35,722 bases of DNA, taken from Hungateiclostridiaceae bacterium UBA1305 (GTDB lineage: Bacteria > Bacillota > Clostridia > Acetivibrionales > DTU013). The stretch lies in assembly GCA_002307275.1 (NCBI GenBank), contig DBTX01000076.1, forward strand, positions 1-35,722. Reading direction: 5' to 3'. The notes beneath the pieces are model-generated. The model was not told where the DNA came from and did no database searches. It was given only the letters and a program-made list of their open reading frames with translations. The position numbers and the translations under genes were made by a program. Position 1 is the stretch's first letter, and every line of letters begins with the position of its first letter. Below, piece after piece: positions 24,240-31,982 of this stretch.

Positions 24240-24920
24240 ATGAAAAATACGATTGATGTTTACATAAAAGTGGAGGGCCACGGCAAAATTCCGCAATATG
24301 CCTCGAAGCATGCGGCAGGATGTGATCTTTATGCTACAGAGGATATGGTAATCAGGCCGGGTGAAACAAAAATCATGCCGCTGAATTTCAATATGGCGAT
24401 AGATGCCGATATGGAAGCGCAAATCCGGCCTAGAAGCGGACTTTCTCTGAAAACCCAGCTTCGTTTGCCGAATGGGCCCGGAACAATAGACAGCGACTAC
24501 AGGGATATGGTTGGGGTTATTTTGCAAAATACCTACAATATAGCCAATCTTCCCTATCAGATCGCACAGATGCCAGAGCTGCTCGACGCTTTACGCGAGA
24601 ATTGCAGGGAAATTGAACTGACTGAATACCTGTCTGATCATAAAGGGGCGGAGCCGACATTTGCAGAGACTCAGACTCAAGCAGCAACTCAAACTTCTGC
24701 AGCAGTTCAATCCCCAGCAGCAGACTTTGCCGTTCTCAGGCAGAAGATAATTATTGATAAGCTTGGCAATCCATATGGAACGATTTACATAAACAAAGGT
24801 GAACGAATTGCCCAAATGATTTTTTGTGAGTTCAAAAAAGCCAGGTTCATCCTGCATGATGATCCCCGGGAAATAGGCGAGGACCGGGGTGGTGGTTTTG
24901 GACATACGGGAAAGGGCTGA
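24240..24920 (+). CDS. dut: dUTPase with a large insertion before motif 4
   Basis: Hydrolyses dUTP to dUMP and PPi, keeping uracil out of DNA. The five trimeric-dUTPase motifs are present: AGCDLYA (26-32), PRSGLSLK (64-71), GTIDSDYRDMVGVI (81-94), GERIAQMIF (187-195) and the C-terminal RGGGFGHTG (216-224). At 226 aa it is far longer than the usual 140-160, because about 80 residues lie between motifs 3 and 4, including a helical stretch (MPELLDALRENCREIELTEYL) and a Gln/Thr/Ala-rich run (143-162). AGGAGG sits 5 nt before ATG 24240. It lies between two genes that carry 12-bp repeats. Confidence 0.93.
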   Translation: MKNTIDVYIKVEGHGKIPQYASKHAAGCDLYATEDMVIRPGETKIMPLNFNMAIDADMEAQIRPRSGLSLKTQLRLPNGPGTIDSDYRDMVGVILQNTYNIANLPYQIAQMPELLDALRENCREIELTEYLSDHKGAEPTFAETQTQAATQTSAAVQSPAADFAVLRQKIIIDKLGNPYGTIYINKGERIAQMIFCEFKKARFILHDDPREIGEDRGGGFGHTGKG

Positions 24921-24948
24921 GTTGGATATACAGGAAAGGGCTGAGCTG
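24901..24948 (+). repeat. 24-bp tandem duplication at the dut 3' end
   Basis: Two adjacent 24-bp copies (24901-24924 and 24925-24948), 21 of 24 identical. In the dut frame both encode a -TGKG-stop tail. In the overlapping downstream frame they encode LDIRERAE and LDIQERAE. Confidence 0.85.
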
Positions 24949-27735
24949 CTGCCTGCTGGGAGGAAAAGCCGAAAACGGGTTTATATGGAGAAATTGCTCG
25001 GTGAACTGCTTATAAAGCCATTTGAACTGAATAGCTTTAAAGCGTTCGCCGCTCTTTTCTCATGTGATGCAGGGTATTTGCCTTCGAAGGACCATATTGA
25101 CGCTATCTGCGAAATATATTCGGACTGCATCAATTCCTGCGAGGTTATTGCCGGCTTTACAGGAAGTGACGGAGCCAGGGTGGCATTGATTGCAGTGAAG
25201 CTGAATATAGCTCAATATACTGGGCGTTCAGGCAGTATGCAAAGGTGTTTTGTCTCCAGATTGCTGACCGGCGCAAAGATCAATGCGGCAGTAGCAGCTT
25301 TTTATTGTGGAGGAGAACAATTATGGAGACTGTCTTTTGTCAGACAGTTGGAAGATTTTGATGAAAATGGAGTAATGCTTGAGTATATTCCTGTCAAAAG
25401 GTGTTCTTTCCTTGCCGGTGAAGGCTTTCCGCACCATTTGGTGCAAAAGCGGCTGCATAAGCTATTCCTCCATGGCTGTACCGCTCCCTCGCTTGATGAA
25501 ATCGAGCAGGTTTTCAGTCAACAGGATATCACCGGTGAATTCATCAAGGAATGCTGCAGTAAACTCCCGAATGAACTCTTAAATGGACTCTTAAGTGGAC
25601 TCTTAAATGAACTCTCAGATAAACTCTCAAATGAACTCTCAAATGAACTCTCAAATAAACTCTCAGATAAACTCTCAAATGAACTTTCAAATAAACTCTC
25701 AAATGAACTTCAAAATGAACTTCCCAATATACTCTTGGATAAACTTCCAAATGAACCTATAATCGCGGAGATACTGAATAATTATGGTTTTTCGATTAAA
25801 GAAAGTGAATCTTATGACGAAATAGCCGCAATTGATGGCGAAACGCTTGGAAAGCTATTTGAAAGTCTTCTCAGCGGAAAAGCAAGGAAGCGAAGCGGTA
25901 CTTTCTATACACCTTCTGAAATTGTCCGGTATATGTGCATAGAAAGCATATCAAACTATCTGTCTAATAAAACAGAGGCATCTTGTGAAGAACTGCGGAT
26001 ATTCCTGCAATATGGTGAAGTGCTGGCCGATGAGGATTGCCGCACGCCGGTGGGCATATCAGCGGGGGAAGCGGCAGAGGAGTCCGCAATAAACCCTGGA
26101 GCAAAGTGTAAGCTGCCTGCAGGCGTTTTTTGCAGACTCAATGAAATAGATGAGGCACTGGCGGATATGAAGGTTCTGGACCCTGCTGCAGGCGCAGGTG
26201 CCTTTCCTCTTTGTATGCTCAATGAAATCGTAAACGCGAGGCTGAATATCACGGAATACCTTGCCTGTCAGATCCCTTCCGGCAACAGAATGGAAAGGGC
26301 GAATCTCAGGAAAAACAGAAACCAGTATATCTTGAAACAGAACGCAATAAAAAATAGCATATATGCTGCAGACATAGATGTTACCGCGGCCAGCCTTACA
26401 AAACTGAGATTGTGGCTTTCACTTGCATCCGCTTATGGAATTGCTGCGGGCTTTACAAATACCGATGATTATGCCGGTGCTGCCAATAAAAATAACATTG
26501 CCGATAACAATAACACTGCTGGAATGCCGGAACTGCTTTCATTTTTCAGATTGGAATGTAATGTCGTATGCGCTGACAGCCTCCTGGATGAGATCAAATG
26601 GCCAAATTGGCCGTGTGATGAGAAACATCATTTTGACATTGTCATCGGAAATCCGCCGTACATATCCGCAATTGAAGGTTCCAGAAAAGACAGTGGTATG
26701 CGCGAAGCGCTGCGTGGCAAATACCCGCTGCTAAAAGGTGCGTTTGATATATATACGGCATTCCTGCTGGAGGGTGTCGAAAGAACGACAAAAGATGGAG
26801 TATACTGCTGGATCATCCCGAATAAATTTCTGGTCTCCGGCTATGCGGCGGCTGTGCTGAATTTCATGAAGCATAACGGGATGCGGCGTATTGTGAGCAT
26901 TTCCGACATTGATGCATTCTCGGGAACCGGTGTATATCCCATAATTGTCTCCGGGAACAGAAGAAGCAGCGGGTATGGGGAGTATATCGCCGATTCGCTT
27001 CATAATCTTGTCTATCATAATATCAAGCCCAAAATCAAGCTCAGGAGTTACAAAACCTTCGCTGATTTCGGTATCAGGTTTGCGTCCGGTGCAACGGGCT
27101 TTCAGGCAAGGCTTCTTTCCGATTACATCACTGAACATGCGGAAAAAGACACGATTCCATTTATCGTGAGTGGTTCGGCAGATAAATTCCATATAAATTA
27201 CAGCAATGTGCGGTACATGGGCAGGACTTACAGGAAAGCATTTATTTCGAAGGGGAAAGGTATTACGGAAAACAAGTGGAACTTCTGGTGCAGTGAAAAA
27301 ATAGTCATAGCCGGCTTGACGAGGGTGATTGAGGCTGTTTACTGTGCCGGGCCTCTGGCACTTGGAGTTGGTGTTTATGCAATAAACGGCTTTGCTGGCT
27401 TTGATCCATTTTTTTTGTTGGGGCTGCTGAACAGCAAGTTTATATCCTGGTACTTAAATATGAAATTCAGTGAAAAACATCTGGCTGCTGGATATCTGGC
27501 AATCAACAAATCGACACTCGAACAGCTGCCGCTGGTATATGCCGACGAGAATTTACAGTTGGGAATCGCCGAGACTGCACGCCGCATCCAGGAATCAGCC
27601 GCCATTAAAGGAAGCGGTGCGGGAATTGCTGAACCATACATGGCTCAATTGGATGAGATGGCATATGGATTGTACGGGTTGGAACCGTCAGAAATTAAAG
27701 TGGTTGAAGATTTTTTCAAATCCCGCAAGGGATGA
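24922..27735 (+). CDS. Eco57I/TaqI-like N6-adenine DNA methyltransferase, type IIG-like
   Basis: About 937 aa. The methylase core has a GTFYTPSEIVRYM entry motif (about 325), SAM motif I as LDPAAGAGAF (about 419-428; usually DPACGSG), ADIDVTAASLTKLRLW, and the catalytic NPPY (about 577-580) for adenine-N6 methylation. The C-terminal third should be target recognition. The N-terminal 200 residues match the region that in type IIG enzymes carries the nuclease (a GSDGARVALIAVKL strand), but I cannot confirm a complete PD-ExK site. A [L]SN[E/K] repeat inserts at about 215-278, and an Asn-rich run near 515-535. The start is uncertain: TTG 24922, two nt after the dut stop with GGGAAAGGG upstream, or ATG 24985. 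No separate restriction gene is nearby. Confidence 0.85.
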   Translation: MDIQERAELLPAGRKSRKRVYMEKLLGELLIKPFELNSFKAFAALFSCDAGYLPSKDHIDAICEIYSDCINSCEVIAGFTGSDGARVALIAVKLNIAQYTGRSGSMQRCFVSRLLTGAKINAAVAAFYCGGEQLWRLSFVRQLEDFDENGVMLEYIPVKRCSFLAGEGFPHHLVQKRLHKLFLHGCTAPSLDEIEQVFSQQDITGEFIKECCSKLPNELLNGLLSGLLNELSDKLSNELSNELSNKLSDKLSNELSNKLSNELQNELPNILLDKLPNEPIIAEILNNYGFSIKESESYDEIAAIDGETLGKLFESLLSGKARKRSGTFYTPSEIVRYMCIESISNYLSNKTEASCEELRIFLQYGEVLADEDCRTPVGISAGEAAEESAINPGAKCKLPAGVFCRLNEIDEALADMKVLDPAAGAGAFPLCMLNEIVNARLNITEYLACQIPSGNRMERANLRKNRNQYILKQNAIKNSIYAADIDVTAASLTKLRLWLSLASAYGIAAGFTNTDDYAGAANKNNIADNNNTAGMPELLSFFRLECNVVCADSLLDEIKWPNWPCDEKHHFDIVIGNPPYISAIEGSRKDSGMREALRGKYPLLKGAFDIYTAFLLEGVERTTKDGVYCWIIPNKFLVSGYAAAVLNFMKHNGMRRIVSISDIDAFSGTGVYPIIVSGNRRSSGYGEYIADSLHNLVYHNIKPKIKLRSYKTFADFGIRFASGATGFQARLLSDYITEHAEKDTIPFIVSGSADKFHINYSNVRYMGRTYRKAFISKGKGITENKWNFWCSEKIVIAGLTRVIEAVYCAGPLALGVGVYAINGFAGFDPFFLLGLLNSKFISWYLNMKFSEKHLAAGYLAINKSTLEQLPLVYADENLQLGIAETARRIQESAAIKGSGAGIAEPYMAQLDEMAYGLYGLEPSEIKVVEDFFKSRKG
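25564..25755 (+). repeat. 12-bp coding minisatellite in the methylase gene
   Basis: Sixteen head-to-tail 12-bp units, best consensus CTCTCAAATGAA, with the ends more diverged. Read as Leu-Ser-Asn-Glu/Lys. The unit matches the U32-gene unit at 9 of 12 positions, on the same strand and in the same codon phase. Confidence 0.93.
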
Positions 27736-27799
27736 TAAAAACCATGCGGCCCAAGAGGCAGACAGCCTGAGGACCATGAGAGCCTGAAGCGATTTTAAT

Positions 27800-28726
27800 C
27801 TAGAACCACTTGGTGTATTTGCTATAATTCTTATCTGCAAATCTTCTCGCACCTGTCGGAATGGACACTATTTTCTCGAGCATTTCCTTATCGGAAACCT
27901 TCTTAAAGGCAGTTTCCATAAGTATTTGAAAGCTATCGCCATCCTTCGGGAAGGTTACATAGACCGGGTAAATATATTCGTTTTTATTGGCGTTTATCCT
28001 CTCGAATTCGGGCTCCATTTGCGTTCTTATCTTTTCGCAGACCAGTTGCGCTCCAGTTTCGTTCGTGCAAGGGAGAACGATGATAATATCCCGGTCATTG
28101 CTCATCACGATCGTATCCGTAGCGCGCAGAGACTCACGGGCTTTCTGCAATGCAATGGTGTAAATAGCCGCTGCATTTTCATGCCTGTTTTGCGTTCCGC
28201 CTTCCTGGACTGTCTGTAAATGAAGTATTGTAATGAGTACGAAGGACAACGAGTTTTTGGTACGCCTGGAGTATTTTATTTCACGGTTAATATAGTCATC
28301 AAAGCTCATTCGAATTTCTTCTATTCTGGCCGTATCATAATGAAAGCTGCTGGAGATCCGTACAGAGCTTCTTATTGAGCTTTCAAGTCTTTTTACCTGA
28401 TAGGGCTTTATGATAAAATCGTTGACCGAATATTTAAGTGCCTCTGTTTTGAGTTCATGTTTGTCGGATCGTGTGATAACAATAACAGGGATATCGTTGT
28501 TTTTAGCGGACCTTATTTTTTTAAGTGCGTCAAAACCATCGTTTTCTGTTGGGAAAGACAGATCGAGAAGTATGAGTTTCGGAGCGATCTCTTCAAGATC
28601 TATTAAATTAAACTGATTAATACCTCCTACTTCGACAATGTTGAAACTGCCGATTTTATCCAAAATGTGCCCGACTTTCTGACGTTCATAGGAGGAATAA
28701 TCCATTATCAAAACATTGCCGTCCAT
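27800..28726 (-). CDS. Response regulator with degenerate GGDEF domain
   Basis: A 308-aa protein. The receiver domain (1-120) has the phospho-acceptor D55 (LILLDLSFP), T85 and K107 (FIIKPYQ). The C-terminal part (about 140-300) has the GGDEF-domain fold pattern, but the active-site loop reads NDRDI (210-214) instead of GGDEF, so it should not make c-di-GMP. It may bind a nucleotide or act by protein contact. AAGGAG precedes ATG 28726. On the minus strand a TATAAT lies upstream (28756-28761) with a poor -35. No histidine kinase is adjacent. It is convergent with the methylase gene, with no clear terminator in the 64-nt gap. Confidence 0.85.
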   Translation of the reverse strand: MDGNVLIMDYSSYERQKVGHILDKIGSFNIVEVGGINQFNLIDLEEIAPKLILLDLSFPTENDGFDALKKIRSAKNNDIPVIVITRSDKHELKTEALKYSVNDFIIKPYQVKRLESSIRSSVRISSSFHYDTARIEEIRMSFDDYINREIKYSRRTKNSLSFVLITILHLQTVQEGGTQNRHENAAAIYTIALQKARESLRATDTIVMSNDRDIIIVLPCTNETGAQLVCEKIRTQMEPEFERINANKNEYIYPVYVTFPKDGDSFQILMETAFKKVSDKEMLEKIVSIPTGARRFADKNYSKYTKWF

Positions 28727-28817
28727 GGCAGTTCTCCTTAAAAGAATATAATGTTACAGTATTATATCGGCTTTGTGGCATTTTTATTAATAGTCATTTA
28801 TTTTCCGACATTATAAT

Positions 28818-28846
28818 CTGATACAATCTTTATGATGTGGTATAAT
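28818..28846 (+). promoter_or_regulatory. Sigma-A promoter of the phosphofructokinase gene
   Basis: CTGATA (28818-28823, 4/6), 17-nt spacer, perfect TATAAT (28841-28846). Start predicted near 28853, leader about 40 nt. Confidence 0.65.
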
Positions 28847-28892
28847 TTTTGTTATGATATTGTTAACTTTCACATCAAGCGGAGGATCAATA

Positions 28893-30173
28893 ATGAAGAA
28901 AAACGCACTTGTAGCGCAGTCCGGCGGACCATCTCCCGTAATAAACGCATCCCTGCAGGGGGTTATTGAAGCCTGCTTTTCATATCCGGACCATATCGGT
29001 ACTGTTTATGCAGGGTGGCATGGAATAGAGGGCGTGCTGCTTGAGGAACTGATCGATATGAACAGACAGCCGCAGGAGGAACTGAAAAGGCTTCGCAGGA
29101 CACCGGCAGCAGGCGCCGTCGGTACGTGCAGATATAAGCTGAAGGCGCAGCAGACAAGGGATTTTGACAGGATCATCGATATAATGATTGCGCATGATAT
29201 AGGATATTTCTTTTATATAGGCGGGAATGACTCTATGGATACGGCGGACAAGGTGTCGAAGCTTGCGCGTGAAAAGGGTCTTGACCTTGTTGTTGCCGGC
29301 GTACCAAAGACAATAGACAATGATATCGGAGACGAAAAATTCACTATTATAGATCACACTCCCGGCTATGGCAGTGCGGCGAGGTACTGGGCGCACCTGA
29401 TACAGAATTCAAATGAAGAGAACAGGGGAATGAGCGGCTCCGAAGCCGTTTCGGTATTTCAGGCGATGGGCAGGAAATCCGGTTATATAACGGCTGCAGC
29501 AAGACTTGCCGACCCGCAGCGTGAAATGCCCCTGCAGTTATACATGGCGGAATCCGGTCACAATCTGGAAACGCTTTCTGAAAATGTGAACAGGGAGTTA
29601 CTACGCTCCGGCCGATGTATGGTCGTCGTGAATGAAGGCTTTGATGTAGGCAGCCTGGGAGAAATCAAAGACGCTTTTGGACATGTCGAATATGGCGCCA
29701 GCAGGACAAGTGCGGCACAGGTGGTGGTGAACTACCTGAACGAAAAGGGTATCCATGCGAGGGGTCAGGTTACAGGACAGCTGCCGGGCGTTCTGCAGAG
29801 GTCGACATCAATACATGCTTCGCCGGTTGACCTGGATGAAGCTTATGAGGTAGGGAAAAAGGCAGTTCAAATAGCTCTGGAGGACGGTACGGGTTGGATG
29901 GCGACAATATTGCGGGCAACGGGCAGGGAATACAGGGCTTTATACGATAAAGTGAGTCTTAAAGCGGTCGCGAATTCGGAGCGCTTTATCCCGAAGGAAT
30001 GGCTGGCACCCGGCGGCATTGACGTGACGGATGCATTTATTGAATACGCGCGTCCGCTGATACAGGGCGGTTGGCCGCAAATAGAGCTGGAAGGCGGACT
30101 TCAGAGATTTGCAAGGCTCGATGTCAAATTTATTGACAAAAAACTGCCGGAATATGTCCCGCAGAACTTTTAA
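28893..30173 (+). CDS. pfp: 6-phosphofructokinase, pyrophosphate-type
   Basis: Phosphorylates fructose 6-phosphate, the committed glycolytic step. The 426 aa belong to the PFK superfamily. The donor loop reads GGNDS (110-114): the Gly of ATP enzymes (GGDGS) is Asp113, which blocks ATP, and PKTIDND (138-144) has Lys where ATP enzymes have Gly. Both mark a PPi-dependent, reversible enzyme. This is family knowledge; the donor is untested here. GGAGG is 7 nt before ATG 28893; an in-frame start at 28854 has no site. It has its own promoter. Together with pckG it fits the PPi/GTP-based glycolysis of cellulolytic clostridia. Confidence 0.92.
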   Translation: MKKNALVAQSGGPSPVINASLQGVIEACFSYPDHIGTVYAGWHGIEGVLLEELIDMNRQPQEELKRLRRTPAAGAVGTCRYKLKAQQTRDFDRIIDIMIAHDIGYFFYIGGNDSMDTADKVSKLAREKGLDLVVAGVPKTIDNDIGDEKFTIIDHTPGYGSAARYWAHLIQNSNEENRGMSGSEAVSVFQAMGRKSGYITAAARLADPQREMPLQLYMAESGHNLETLSENVNRELLRSGRCMVVVNEGFDVGSLGEIKDAFGHVEYGASRTSAAQVVVNYLNEKGIHARGQVTGQLPGVLQRSTSIHASPVDLDEAYEVGKKAVQIALEDGTGWMATILRATGREYRALYDKVSLKAVANSERFIPKEWLAPGGIDVTDAFIEYARPLIQGGWPQIELEGGLQRFARLDVKFIDKKLPEYVPQNF

Positions 30174-30237
30174 CACAGGATTGGTGATTTACATTATATG
30201 ATTTGCAATTTACCACAATTCAGATTGGAGATTAATC

Positions 30238-31950
30238 ATGCCCGGAACAATTATAACAAAAACAAAGAACTGGATCGGATCAGTTTTTGAAACGAAAATA
30301 GATATACTTACGGCTGCCGTGCTGGTACTTTTTCTATTGGCAAATATTTTGAAGATAGCGCTTTTCAACCAGATCCTTGTGCCGAATGCCGACAAGTGGA
30401 TGCTGCGATACAAGCTTATCACGACATTTCTGGTTGTTATAATAACATACCCGGTTCTGTTCAGATTCAAATCAAAGGCGTTGTTCGTAACCTTTTATCT
30501 GCTTCAACTGGTTTATATCCTGGTGAATCTGGCCTATTACCTGTATTTCCACAATTACCTGCACATCGAGCAGTTCATATCGAACTTCTATGAAGGTTTT
30601 ACCGCGGTTCAAAATTCTTCAGGTCCCAATAGTCCGCTTCTACTGGTTACTATTATTGATTTGCCGTTCTTCATTTACCTGACATTGTGTTATTTCAAGG
30701 CGAACAGGTTGAGGAAGAAGCTGAGATATTTGATTTATGCCGCTGTAATTTTGTCATTGTGCACCGCTACTTATATGGAATACGGGCATTATAAGGAGAA
30801 GAACTTCCTGACGGATATTTCAAAGAACATGTTTCTTGGTGAATCCCGAATTGTGCAAAGATATGGGACGCTGATCAACAATGGCGTCAGTATTTATAAC
30901 AAAAAAAGCACCGAGGACTATATCAAGAACTTCAAATACGGCAAGGAACAGACAAACAAGGCCGAAAAGGAAAACAAACCGAATATTTTCATCATCCAGG
31001 TGGAATCGATGGATGCATCTATTGTGCGTGAAAAGCATAATGGCAGCTACATCATGCCGTATATGAACTCGCTGACGCAAAACAGCGTTTATTATCCGTA
31101 TGTGCTCAGCTACCATCTTGGCGGCGGAACCTCCGACAGCGAATTTTCCATCATAAACAGCGTAGAGCCGATCGTTGGTTACCCGTCTATTAAGCTGACT
31201 ACCTATAAAGCCCCGAATTCATTTGTAACCAGGCTGGATGCCGCAGGTTACGAGGCCAATGCATTCCATGGAAATGTAGGCAGGTTTTATAACAGGGATG
31301 TGGCGTTTCACAAGTTTGGTTTCAAGGACTTTTACGATATCGCAAAAATGGGCATGAAGGATGTCGGTTGGGGTGCTCCGGATGCGGACGTGTTCAATTA
31401 TGCACTGCAGAAATCCAGGGAGACGGCGAAGCCGTTTTTGACTTACACGATTACGATGACCAGCCACGGACCGTTCACCAATGCGCAGAATTACTACAAT
31501 AATCCTGCTTACAACGATATTCAGGAGAAATTGGTCAAGGATTATTTCAATTCCATGTCATATGTTGATAATTCCATCAAAGCATATATAGAATCAATAC
31601 AAAAGGAGTATGATAATGCATATATATTTATTTGGGGGGATCATACGCCGAAAATAGAGAGCAAGGTTTTCAAACAGTCGTCCGTTATGATCGATGGCAA
31701 ATTGTATGAGTTTGTTCCGTTTCTTGCGATCACTCCGGACAAGCAGGTATATTCCGAACAGAAAAATGCGGCAACCTTCCTCGATGTCGCACCAACAATA
31801 TTGAATGCATCAGGTGCTAAGTTCAGCATATTATCGGATGGAACGAATCTCCTGGAGCCGGGCGGAACACTTGAAAAAATCCCATACAGGGGAATGCAGT
31901 GGGACAGGGCGGCGCTGTTTGAAAAAATCTCGGAAGCAATGAAGAAATAA
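30238..31950 (+). CDS. LTA synthase family sulfatase-like membrane enzyme
   Basis: Likely transfers phosphoglycerol from phosphatidylglycerol to a surface polymer or glycolipid. The 570 aa begin with five membrane helices (within about 22-190), then an extracellular sulfatase-fold domain. The catalytic Thr is T298 in GGGTSDSEFS; metal ligands include E256 (VESMD) and D468/H469 (WGDHTP), and TMTSHGPF is the conserved substrate-loop stretch. Length is a little below LtaS (about 650). GGAG lies 7 nt before ATG 30238. Whether it makes lipoteichoic acid or another polymer cannot be told. hflX follows closely. Confidence 0.92.
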   Translation: MPGTIITKTKNWIGSVFETKIDILTAAVLVLFLLANILKIALFNQILVPNADKWMLRYKLITTFLVVIITYPVLFRFKSKALFVTFYLLQLVYILVNLAYYLYFHNYLHIEQFISNFYEGFTAVQNSSGPNSPLLLVTIIDLPFFIYLTLCYFKANRLRKKLRYLIYAAVILSLCTATYMEYGHYKEKNFLTDISKNMFLGESRIVQRYGTLINNGVSIYNKKSTEDYIKNFKYGKEQTNKAEKENKPNIFIIQVESMDASIVREKHNGSYIMPYMNSLTQNSVYYPYVLSYHLGGGTSDSEFSIINSVEPIVGYPSIKLTTYKAPNSFVTRLDAAGYEANAFHGNVGRFYNRDVAFHKFGFKDFYDIAKMGMKDVGWGAPDADVFNYALQKSRETAKPFLTYTITMTSHGPFTNAQNYYNNPAYNDIQEKLVKDYFNSMSYVDNSIKAYIESIQKEYDNAYIFIWGDHTPKIESKVFKQSSVMIDGKLYEFVPFLAITPDKQVYSEQKNAATFLDVAPTILNASGAKFSILSDGTNLLEPGGTLEKIPYRGMQWDRAALFEKISEAMKK

Positions 31951-31982
31951 TTAGCAGTATGAGGAAGGGAATTAATCAATAA

